From Deltaproteobacteria bacterium Ga0077550 (GTDB taxonomy: Bacteria > Myxococcota_A > Polyangia > Nannocystales > Nannocystaceae): DNA of 64,000 bases. Under the pieces are notes generated by a model. The model was not told the DNA's origin, made no database searches, and saw only the letters and a list, made by a program, of their open reading frames with translations. This document shows, in pieces, positions 29,701-37,600 of the stretch; position 1 is the first letter of the stretch; each line of letters opens with the position of its first letter. Where the stretch lies: NCBI GenBank assembly GCA_001464385.1, contig LNFB01000234.1, positions 1-64,000 on the forward strand. Reading direction: 5' to 3'. The translations under genes were made by a program, and so were the position numbers.

Positions 29701-29770
29701 GGGCGAGAGCGTCACGATCGGGCTCGAGGACGGGCGCACGGTGACCATCGTCGCGGGCGCGCCGATCTGA
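26759..29770 (+). CDS. Large exported protein with repeated carboxypeptidase-regulatory-like modules and C-terminal PDZ domain
   Basis: The product is 1003 residues. Residues about 7-26 (VLAVVLATVCALLVWWMW) form a signal anchor. Then come nine modules that begin with the transthyretin-like pattern of carboxypeptidase regulatory domains, such as VAGRVVDAATGAPVADAKV, VSGIVVDAEGAPVVDANV, VVGLVVDAKRRPVPGARV and VSGTVVDLETGAPIPNMSV. Each is followed by a GRF-x-LxxLxPGxY turn. The last about 80 residues form a PDZ-like domain (VIRPGGPAAKTELKLGDVIV, then EVDGKDVTGDN). Such proteins are structural or adhesive on the cell surface or in the periplasm, and a PDZ tail suggests binding to peptide C-termini. 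No protease domain is present. Start at ATG 26759. Confidence 0.85.
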   Translation: MSTPARRVLAVVLATVCALLVWWMWRSRGSADGGSSVEDTGAVAPAGVVAKRAIDAEVEADPAAKRPRPWNARAAIVRGRVHDPAGKDVPGATVCASIIVDDVPAALTREPKCVAAGSDGRYTLEGLAPMRMRVSASAPTFIPGRHRATPRRDWIEPAPGATIPNVDIEVRPGGVEVRGVVKDIAGGTIEGALVSQGGGRWWMGDAQVVTHTDAEGLFSLWVAPGEAWIGAQAEGYTDGSRGGKAPGYTFEILLTPESVVAGRVVDAATGAPVADAKVEVAGTSWGGQQVTYTDGDGRFRVDRLEPGRYTATATTADRFGVSNESRQVGLGQSIDDLEVRVHPSASISGQIVVAGETPTPCVEGSASITGQSSKHNAWATVEGDGAVAFHGLPPDTYDVAVNCEGYVSNTESAPVVLAAAPIDGLTWEVTAGLSVSGIVVDAEGAPVVDANVRAASVGGGARAKQTNAWGVPTGKDGRFVLEGLIAGEYEIRASHTDFIEPESPTKHTLAAGGTDEVRIALEKGGKVVGLVVDAKRRPVPGARVELVGRRWTGNDARTGDDGRFELLNVQPGEHRVRATSGGWDELRAPGTSDDDVQGEQVTVKSGQDAEVELVVEEQFGTIAGRVVDADGGPVDDAFVSYSRESDSATQSGNRAKQAVRWSGWVQAPVLTDEGGAFELTQIPIGKHTLIAQRKGGGEGTIEHIETGSTGVVIRLAEGAAIRGKVVLAGGGVPERFTILAQDEAQGVSRDEFFHASEGAWQVSDLPPGKYIVSVSATEGAADTTVTLAAGASRDDVVLKLTPRVDVSGTVVDLETGAPIPNMSVSISPLKGQMTFSFSDAGAKENVTDDAGKFTVRGAPAGPVRIMVMGRSFMAESGNDYGWTRIRGSIPADQKTFELPPLRLVPKRLKGRERAGDLGFSLKDVAPEDEPEDTPLQVAVIRPGGPAAKTELKLGDVIVEVDGKDVTGDNRYIYGSLARVKEGESVTIGLEDGRTVTIVAGAPI

Positions 29771-29798
29771 TCCACGCCTGCTATCGTCGCCGTCGCAC

Positions 29799-30398
29799 GT
29801 GGAGAACCACAACAACGGCAATGGGCGGTGTCGGATCGTGCTGACCGGGGGGCCCGGCGGTGGCAAGACCACCGCCGCGGACCTGTTCCGGCGCGAGATC
29901 GGCGAGCGTGTGGTGGTCGTGCCCGAGGCGGCGACGTTGCTGTTCGCCGGCGGGTTCCCCCGCTCCGAGGAGCCGCATGCGCGGCGCTCGGTGCAGTGCG
30001 CGATCTATCACGTGCAGCGCCACCTCGAGGACGTGCAGTCGGCCCTGTACCCCGATCGGATCCTGCTGTGCGATCGCGGCACGCTCGACGGCGCGGCGTA
30101 CTGGCCGGACGATCCGGCCGGCTTCTACCGCGCCGTCGCGAGCTCCGAGGAGCAGGAGCTCGCGCGCTACGACGCGGTGATCTTCTTCGAGAGCGCCGCG
30201 GTCGGCGGCATCGCGATCGAGGGCGGCAACCCCACGCGCATCGAGTCGAACGAGCAGGCCGTGCAGCTCGACCGGCAGCTCCGCGCGATGTGGTCGAAGC
30301 ACCCGCGCATGGTCGTCGTCCCGCACAACCCGTCGTTCGTGAAGAAGATCATGTTCGGGTTGGCGCTGCTCGAGAGCATGGTCGCGCAGCTGCGGTAG
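29799..30398 (+). CDS. P-loop ATPase/kinase (AAA_28-like)
   Basis: The product is 199 residues from a GTG start. The Walker A motif GGPGGGKTT (residues 17-25) is followed by a DR-type Walker B region (RILLCDRGTLDGAAYWPDD) and a NPTRIESNEQAVQLDRQL lid-like segment. This pattern matches the small AAA_28 / TTRAP-like ATPases, which resemble nucleotide kinases. The real substrate is unknown. The gene begins 28 bp after the 1003-aa envelope gene and converges on the VWA gene. Confidence 0.8.
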   Translation: MENHNNGNGRCRIVLTGGPGGGKTTAADLFRREIGERVVVVPEAATLLFAGGFPRSEEPHARRSVQCAIYHVQRHLEDVQSALYPDRILLCDRGTLDGAAYWPDDPAGFYRAVASSEEQELARYDAVIFFESAAVGGIAIEGGNPTRIESNEQAVQLDRQLRAMWSKHPRMVVVPHNPSFVKKIMFGLALLESMVAQLR

Positions 30399-30423
30399 GC
30401 GCCCGTTGGGGGCGGAGGTCGCG

Positions 30424-31863
30424 TCAGTAGCCGTCGAAGGTCATGAACGCGTCGTTGGTGTCGAGCACCGCGGCTCGACCGGCGGCCGGGCGCGCCGCGG
30501 CGGGGGCATCGGCGGCGGTGCGGACCTTGTTCTTGGCGCGGCTGACCCGCGCCGCACCGTCGAGCATCTGCTTGCGCTCGGGCTCGCTCTTGGCGACCAC
30601 CGCCCGCTGACGGAGGGTCTTCTCGGCGGCCTCGAGGTTGACGGCGGCCATCGCCAGGTCGCCGTCGACGGCGAGCTTCGACGCGGACGCCGCGAGCATC
30701 GACGCCTCGCGCAGGGCGATGATCGCCTGGGTGCGATCGTGCTGGTGCTCGGCGACCAACGCGGCGTCGTCGGTGACCGTCGCGCGGACGATCGACTCGT
30801 GCACCCGCTCGACGCCGCCATCGGCCGGATCGCGGTAGAGGAGGCGAACGCTCGCGAGCGCGCGCTGGCCGAGGCCGCGGTCGTCGACGCGCACGCGCAC
30901 CAGCACATCGCGCTGCTGGCCCGAGAACATCACCCCTAGCGGGATCTTGGCGGTGCCGTCGTCCATCACGCTGCGGACCGCGTCGATGCCGACGATGGTG
31001 ACGCCGGGAGCGGGGACGATGGCGAGCTCGGCCTGGGCCGCGGCGGTCTTGCCGAGCACATCCATCTCGCCGGCGACGATGCCCGGGAGCCCGTCGCTCG
31101 TCTCGAGGTGGTAGAGCCGCCCGCTCGAGCGGACCGCGAAGGCGTCGAGCGTGGTCTCGTCGTAGTCGAGCCCAACGCCCAGCGCGGTGACCTGGATGCC
31201 GTGCCGCATGCCGACCTCGGCGAGGTTGCCGAGCGTCTGCGGATCGCTGGGGCCGACCGTGGCCTGCCCGTCGGAGATCACCATCACGCGGCGCACGAGG
31301 TAGCGATCGGGGACCCCGAGCAGCGCCATCTCGGCGGCCTTGACCCCGTCGTGCAGCGCCGTGCCGCCGCTCGCCGACAGCTCGGCGATCGTGGCCAGCG
31401 CCCGTCGTCGCGCCCCCGGCGTGATCTCGGTGGGCGCCATGATCGTGCGCGCCTGGCCGTCGAAGCTCACCAGCGTGATCAGATCGCCGTCGACCAGGGA
31501 CTCGACGACCTTGCGCGCGGCCTGACGCGCGTGCTCGATCGGCTTGCCACCCATCGAGCCCGAGGTGTCGATCGCCAGCGCCACCGCCAGCGGCACGCGG
31601 TCGAGCTTCGACGGCGGCACGTCGACCCACACGCCGACGAGCTGTTCGCTGCTGCGGCGCGCGAGGTAGTCGCTCGCGGCCGCGGCCCCGATCCACTCCC
31701 GCGGGGCGACCTCGTGCGGGGTCTCGATGGTCTCGAGGGGTGGGGCGCCGGCGGGGGCGATCGGGATGGGCGGGGCCGTCGCGGCGAGGGGCGTCGCTGC
31801 GGGCGTGCCCGCGCATGCACACACCAACGCTCCGAGAACGATCGCGAACCTGCGCCGTGCCAT
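30424..31863 (-). CDS. VWA-domain lipoprotein
   Basis: The product is 479 residues with a signal peptide and a lipobox-like ALVCAC near residue 17. The von Willebrand factor A domain starts at about residue 91 with the MIDAS motif AIDTSGSMGG (D99, S101, S103). It continues with the conserved Thr region (SASGGTALHDGV) and VMVISDGQATVG. The C-terminal third matches VWA proteins of the YfbK type (MFSGQQRDVLVRVRVDD, LLYRDPADGG). It probably binds a partner through a bound metal at the cell envelope. AAAGGGG about 7 nt before the ATG is a good ribosome site. The substrate or partner is unknown. Confidence 0.88.
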   Translation of the reverse strand: MARRRFAIVLGALVCACAGTPAATPLAATAPPIPIAPAGAPPLETIETPHEVAPREWIGAAAASDYLARRSSEQLVGVWVDVPPSKLDRVPLAVALAIDTSGSMGGKPIEHARQAARKVVESLVDGDLITLVSFDGQARTIMAPTEITPGARRRALATIAELSASGGTALHDGVKAAEMALLGVPDRYLVRRVMVISDGQATVGPSDPQTLGNLAEVGMRHGIQVTALGVGLDYDETTLDAFAVRSSGRLYHLETSDGLPGIVAGEMDVLGKTAAAQAELAIVPAPGVTIVGIDAVRSVMDDGTAKIPLGVMFSGQQRDVLVRVRVDDRGLGQRALASVRLLYRDPADGGVERVHESIVRATVTDDAALVAEHQHDRTQAIIALREASMLAASASKLAVDGDLAMAAVNLEAAEKTLRQRAVVAKSEPERKQMLDGAARVSRAKNKVRTAADAPAAARPAAGRAAVLDTNDAFMTFDGY

Positions 31864-31973
31864 GGGTGCCCCTTTGCGGTCGCGGGCCCGACGGGACGCG
31901 CGACCGGGCGTCCAACGCACGCGTCGCGCGGCCGATCTGAACTTTCTTCCATGGCCGGCCGTGGCCCGTCGCA

Positions 31974-32504
31974 TCACCCGAACATCACGCGCAGCGACAG
32001 CATGAAGGTCTGGATCGGCCGCCCCGCGGTGTCCACCCGCAGGTCGTAGTCGACGCCGATGCGCCCGCCGATGTGATCGCCGAAGGTCTGCAGCCCGATG
32101 CCGACGACCCCGCCGACGGCCGGGCGCGCGTCGTCGAGCACGCGCGTGGCCGGCATGCCCGCCATCACCCCGAGTCCGCCGCGGACGTACACCATGCGAT
32201 ACGACCCGGTGATCATCGCGTCGAGGCCACCCGCGGGTCGCTTGCGGCCGAAGTACTGCAGCAGGTGTGCGTCGGCGCCGATGGTCAGCCGCACGTGTCG
32301 CCGCGTCCACGAGAAGCCGGTCTCGACGTCGTAGCGCAGGGCCGGCGCGAAGCCGTCGCGGTACAGCGTCATGGCGGGCGCGGTGCCCATCGCGAAGTAG
32401 CCGCCGCGCTCGAATCGTTCGGGCTCCGGCGCGGCGCCAGGCGAGGCGGAGTCGGTGGCGGATTCGGGTGCGGCGGCGAGGCCGAGCAGGATGAGGGCGA
32501 GCAT
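31974..32504 (-). CDS. Small outer-membrane beta-barrel-like protein
   Basis: The product is 176 residues with a signal peptide (MLALILLGLAAAPESA). The rest alternates hydrophobic and polar residues in strands such as ALRYDVETGFSW, VRLTIGADAHLLQYFG, GVVGIGLQTFG and GRIGVDYDLRVDT. It ends in strand-like FMLSLRVMFG, compatible with an 8-stranded barrel. A GTG three codons upstream (32513) is an alternative start. It lies upstream of the VWA gene on the same strand (110 bp), so the two may be co-expressed. No family was recognised. Confidence 0.65.
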   Translation of the reverse strand: MLALILLGLAAAPESATDSASPGAAPEPERFERGGYFAMGTAPAMTLYRDGFAPALRYDVETGFSWTRRHVRLTIGADAHLLQYFGRKRPAGGLDAMITGSYRMVYVRGGLGVMAGMPATRVLDDARPAVGGVVGIGLQTFGDHIGGRIGVDYDLRVDTAGRPIQTFMLSLRVMFG

Positions 32505-32891
32505 CGAGGTCACGCAGTCCAGCGTGATCGGGCGCGCCGGCGCGGCACGTGGTGCAGCCGCCCGGTGTGACGCGCACCGCTCGGCAACGCCGGACGCACC
32601 CGTGCGTCGGATCGTGCACGCCACGAAACGCGGGCGATGGGCCCACGAAGCTGTCGCGCGGGCGCGGGCAGGTGTCGCGCCGCTCACCGATGTCGACGAT
32701 GCGTCCCGGCCCGCGGCGTTCGGTTGCATGCGCGTGCACCGGACGCGCGACGACGCCGTTCGTCTGCGACTCGGGCAGCGTGTCGCCCGCAGCGTGGGTG
32801 TCGCGTGGATGCGACAGCGCATGGGTCGAGCGCCGACGCCCGCATCCGGGTCCGTCGGCGCCCTATGTTGCCGGTCGACGACCGGGTCGCA
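32505..32891. other. 387-bp intergenic region without a recognised gene
   Basis: Both neighbouring genes are on the minus strand. All frames here give Arg/Ala-rich shadow peptides without conserved features. There is no tRNA-like sequence, no repeat and no U-tract hairpin. It is unusually long for this compact window and should include the promoter of the beta-barrel gene. A non-coding RNA cannot be excluded. Confidence 0.5.
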
Positions 32892-34601
32892 CTACAGCGC
32901 GAAGATCAGCACCTGGCCGTCGCCGGACTGGATGCCGTCCTGCACCACGCCGCTCGTGACGCCCGAGGCGTCGTTGCTGCCACCGGCACCACCGCCGCCG
33001 CCGCCCTTGTCGTTGCCCGAGCAGCCGGTCGTACCGGCCGAGCCGCCACCGCCACCACCACCGCCGATGAAGCCACCACCGCCGCCGCCGCCACCCGGGA
33101 TGCTCCCCGAGCTGAAGCAGCAGCAGGACTGACCCGCGCCGCCGTTCGAGCCGACGCCGTCGAGGCCCACGATCTGTCCGGGCGCACCGAGGAAGCCGCC
33201 GCAGCCGATGCCCGCCGCACCCGGGCCCCCGAGCGTGCCACCGGCACCGCCGCCCGCGACACCGCCGGGCGTCGGCGCATCGACACCGCTGCCGCCGGCC
33301 TCACCGCCGGCGTCGCCACCGTTGCCGCCGCCGACCTGCGCCTGCTCGCAGCCGGCACGACCACCGCCGCCGCCACCTCCGGCCACGAGCACGCGATCGG
33401 TCGCGGTCGCGCCGCCCTGTCGGATGTCGGAGGCACCGCCGCCGCCACCGGCGTTGGTCGAGCCGCCGATGCCACCGCCGTTGAAGCCCGCCGTCGGCAC
33501 GCCGCCCGCACCACCGACGACGATCTCGAGGACCTCGCCCGGGGTGACGTCGAGGATGCCCTCGGCGTAGCCGCCCAGGCCGCCCTGTCCACCGGTGGCA
33601 CCGTTGCCGCCGGTCGCACCCGACCCGCCCTGGGCGCCGAAGGCCTGCACGTAGACCTGCGTGATGCCGGGCGGCACGACCCACTGCTGCGCGGCGCCGG
33701 TGAACTCGAACTCGGTGACGCACGAGTCCACGGCCATCGTGCAGTCGGCGTTGCAGGTGACCTCGCCGCCACCGAAGCCGAGATCGACGCAGCTGTCACC
33801 GAGGGCCGCGCCGTCGCACTCCTCGTCGCCGTTGATGATGCCGTCGCCGCAGGAGAAGCAGCCCGAGGTGTCGTAGCTCGAGCAGTCGTCGGCGCACGAG
33901 ACCTCGCCGCCGTCGAAGCCGAGCGAGATGCAGTCGTCGGGCAGGTCGCTGCCGTCACAGACCTCGACGTCCTCGACGGTGTCGTTGGAGCAGACCGAGA
34001 GCAGGCAGCCCGAGGTGTCGAGGCCGCCGCAGTTGTCGTCGCACGCGAGCTCGCCCGCGACGAAGCCCTGGGTCACGCAGGTCTCGCCGGCGAGGTCGGT
34101 GCCGTCGCAGACCTCCTTGAACTCGATCGAGTCGTTGCCGCACATCATGTTCGAGCACGCGGTGGTGTCGAACGTGCACGCGTCGCAGGCCAGCTCGCCG
34201 CCGTCGAAGCCCTGGCCGGCGCAATCCTGGCCGCCGAGATCGCTGCCGTCGCAGTCCTCGCCCGCGTCGATGGCCCCGTTGCCGCAGAGCTCGGCGCCGG
34301 TCGAGGTCCCCGAGGGGTCGCCGCTCGAGCTCGAGCCGGGATCACCGCTCGAGCCCGAGTCGGGATCGACCGTCGTGCCCGTCTCGGGGGCGCCGCTGGT
34401 GCCGGTGTCGGGGTCGACGGTGGTGATCGAGTCCATCGTGGTCATCGACCCGCTCGAATCGGGGTCGACCGTGCCCGCCTCGCTGGACGATGGATCGCCC
34501 GTTCCGGAGGTCGTGTCAGCCGGACAACCGGTCGCGAACGCGACCGCGAGGAGGGGGAGACCAGTCGTGGTCTGGAAGAGTCGGAGGAGAGTGCGGCGCA
34601 T
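32892..34601 (-). CDS. Cysteine-rich and glycine-rich surface lipoprotein
   Basis: The product is 569 residues with a lipobox-like AFATGC near residue 26. A Ser/Thr/Asp/Gly linker with repeats of the type TVDPDSGSSGDPGSSSSG runs to about residue 100. Five or so cysteine-rich modules of the CGNGAIDAGEDCDG type follow, the myxobacterial cysteine-rich repeat, to about residue 285. A beta segment (TEFEFTGAAQQWVVPPGITQ) then opens a glycine-rich domain of about 270 residues with GGGGGG runs and a SCCCFSSGS cluster. That part resembles the Gly_rich (ALK-ligand-binding-like) family. It is likely displayed on the cell surface as an adhesin or structural protein. It lies directly downstream of the 32-repeat lipoprotein, 72 bp apart. 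Confidence 0.85.
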   Translation of the reverse strand: MRRTLLRLFQTTTGLPLLAVAFATGCPADTTSGTGDPSSSEAGTVDPDSSGSMTTMDSITTVDPDTGTSGAPETGTTVDPDSGSSGDPGSSSSGDPSGTSTGAELCGNGAIDAGEDCDGSDLGGQDCAGQGFDGGELACDACTFDTTACSNMMCGNDSIEFKEVCDGTDLAGETCVTQGFVAGELACDDNCGGLDTSGCLLSVCSNDTVEDVEVCDGSDLPDDCISLGFDGGEVSCADDCSSYDTSGCFSCGDGIINGDEECDGAALGDSCVDLGFGGGEVTCNADCTMAVDSCVTEFEFTGAAQQWVVPPGITQVYVQAFGAQGGSGATGGNGATGGQGGLGGYAEGILDVTPGEVLEIVVGGAGGVPTAGFNGGGIGGSTNAGGGGGASDIRQGGATATDRVLVAGGGGGGGRAGCEQAQVGGGNGGDAGGEAGGSGVDAPTPGGVAGGGAGGTLGGPGAAGIGCGGFLGAPGQIVGLDGVGSNGGAGQSCCCFSSGSIPGGGGGGGGFIGGGGGGGGSAGTTGCSGNDKGGGGGGAGGSNDASGVTSGVVQDGIQSGDGQVLIFAL

Positions 34602-34673
34602 GCCGCTTGTTTCGTGGTCGATTCGCGCGCGGGCAAGGCACAGAACGGTCCACCGCGACGATTCCGCCGAGCG

Positions 34674-37600
34674 CTACGGCTGGTAGCAGAACGACGCCCA
34701 GGTCGCGCCGCCGAGGATCGTCCCGTCCAGGGCCAGCGGACCGCGATCGCCCACGATCGTGCCGCTGCCCTCGCGGAAGTCGTACAGCGCGAGCGTGTCG
34801 GCATCGACCGCGAAGTCGGGCTCGGGCACGAAGGGTGCGACGTAGCGCGCGCTGCCGGAGACGCGGGCCTCCGCGAGGCTCACGTCGCTGAACAGGCTCT
34901 GGGCGCCGAGGGTGACGTCGTCGACCGCCCCGAACGCGCCCGCGATCTCGTTGCTCGCGAGATCCTCGGCCAGGGCCGATGTCGCGACCAGGGCACCGTC
35001 GAGGTAGATCTCGACCGACGTGAGGTCGGGGTAGACGAGCGCGATGTGGTGCCAGCCGTCGGTCATCGCCACCGGGGGGCCGGCGTAGCGCCGCGGCGCT
35101 TCGCCGTCGCAGCCCTCGAACAGGCTCGCGTAGATGTTGCCGCCGCCGGTGGCGAGGATGCCACAGCGGGTCGAGAAGACGACCTGTAGGCCGGCGTTGG
35201 GATCGAGATCGGCCCACACCTCGAGGGTCAGCGCGGTCACGCTCGGGAGGCCGTCGGGGAGCGTGACCCAGTCGTCGACGCCGTCGAAATCGAGGAAGGG
35301 ACACAGGGCGCAGGCGTCGCTGCAGGCATCGCCGTTCGCGGTGCCGCCGTCGTCGCAGGCCTCGCCCGCGGCGACGTTGAGGGTCGTGTCGCCGCACTGC
35401 GCCGCGGTGCAGTCGGCGTCGCACGTGGCCGACTCGCCCGCGTCGTCGCAGGCCTCGCCCGCCGCCGCGTTCGCGTTGCCGTCGCCGCACGACGGTGCGG
35501 TGCAGTCGTCGTCACAGCTGGCGGACTCGCCTGCGTCGTCGCAGGCCTCGCCCGCGGTCGCGTTGACGACCCCATCGCCGCACGTGGCCGCGGTGCAATC
35601 GAGGTCGCACGCCGCGGACTCGCCCGCGTCGTCGCACTGCTCGCCGGCGACCGCGTTGGTCACCCCGTCGCCGCACGAGAACAGCGTGCAGTCGTCGTCG
35701 CAGGTCGCCGACGGCCCGGCGTCGTCGCACAGCTCGCCCGCGATGCCGTTGACGTTGCCGTCGCCGCACGAGGCCGGCGTGCAGTCGGCGTCGCAGGTGG
35801 CCGAGGTGCCGCCGTCGTCGCAGGCCTCGCCCGCCGCCGCGTTGACCTCGGCGTCGCCGCAGATCGGCGCGGTGCAGTCGGCGTCGCAGGTGGCCGACGC
35901 GCCGTTGGTGTCGCACGCCTCGCCGGCGAGGACGTTGAGCACGCCGTCGGGGCACGCCGCGGCGGTGCAGTCGGCGTCGCAGGTCGCCGACGGACCGGCG
36001 TCGTCACACGTCTCGCCCGCGGCGGTGTTGGTCACCCCGTCGCCGCAGGTCGGCGGCGAGCAATCGGCGTCGCAGGTCGCCGAGGCGCCCGCGGTGTCGC
36101 AGGCCTCGCCCGCGGTGGCGTTCGCGACCCCGTCGCCGCAGGAGGACGGCGTGCAGTCGACGTCGCAGCCCGCGGTCTCGCCCGCGCCGTCGCAGAGCTC
36201 GCCCGCGTCTCCGTTGGCGATGCCGTCGCCGCAGACGACCGCGCTGCAATCGGCGTCGCATGTCGCGGACTGCCCCGCGGTGTCGCAGGCCTCGCCCGCG
36301 GCGGGGTTGGGCACGCCGTCGCCGCACGCCGCGAGCGTGCAGTTGGCGTCGCAGGTCGCCGAGGCGCCCGCGTCGTCGCACTGCTCGCCGGCCGCGGCGT
36401 TGGTGATGCCGTCGCCGCAGAGGGCCGCGGTGCAGTCGGCGTCGCAGGCCGCGGTCGGCCCGCCGCCGTCGCACGCCTCGCCGGCGGCCGCGTTGATCAC
36501 CGCGTCGCCGCAGACGGCCGGGGTGCAGTCGACGTCGCACGTCGGCGTCTGCCCGCCGCCGTCGCAGGTCTCGCCGGCGGCGGCGTTCAGCGTGCCGTCG
36601 CCGCAGGAGGCCGCGGTGCAATCGGCGTCGCAGCCCACGGACGGGCCGACGTCGTCGCAGGTCTCGCCCGCGGCGACGTTGGTCACGCCGTCGCCACAGC
36701 TGGGCAGCGAGCAATCGGCGTCGCAGGTCGCCGAGGCGCCGCCGGTGTCGCAGGCCTCGCCCGCGGCCGGGTTGCGCCGGCCGTCGCCGCACGCCGGTGC
36801 GGTGCAGTCGCTGTCGCAGCTCGCGGAGTTGCCGGCGGTGTCGCAGGCCTCGCCCGCGCTCGCGTTGCGCGAGCCGTCGCCGCACGTGGCCGCGGTGCAA
36901 TCGACGTCGCACGTGGCGGACTCGCCCGCGTCGTCGCACTGCTCGCCCGCCGCTGCGTTGACGACCCCGTCGCCGCAGCCCGTCGAGGTGCAGTCGGCGT
37001 CGCAGGTGGCCGAGGGGCCGGCGTCGTCGCACTGCTCGCCGGCGGCAGCATTGGTGAGCCCGTCGCCGCAGGAGGCGGCGGTGCAATCGACGTCGCAGGA
37101 GCCCGACGCGCCGGCGTCGTCGCACGACTCGCCCGCCGTCGCGTTGGTGAGCCCGTCGCCGCACGAGGCCGGAGTACAGTCGACGTCGCACGTGGCGGAC
37201 TCGCCCGCGTCGTCGCAGGATTCGTCGGCGACCGCGTTGGTGACCCCGTCGCCGCAGGAGGCGGCGGTGCAGTCGGCGTCGCACGCCGCCGAGGGCCCGA
37301 CGTCGTCGCATTCCTCGCCGGCGGCGGCGTTGGTGACCCCGTCGCCGCAGGAGGCGGCGGTGCAATCGGCGTCGCATGTCGCCGACGCGCCCGCGTCGTC
37401 GCAGGACTCGCCAGCGGCCGCGTTGGTGAGGCCGTCGCCGCAGAGCACCGCGGTGCAGTCGTCGTCACAGTCCGCCGACGGGCCCGCGTCGTCGCAGACC
37501 TCGCCGGCCGAGGCGTTGTGGTTGCCGTCGCCGCACGCGGGCGCCGAGCAATCGTCGTCGCACGCGGCCGACTCGCCGGCGTCGTCGCAGGTCTCGCTGA

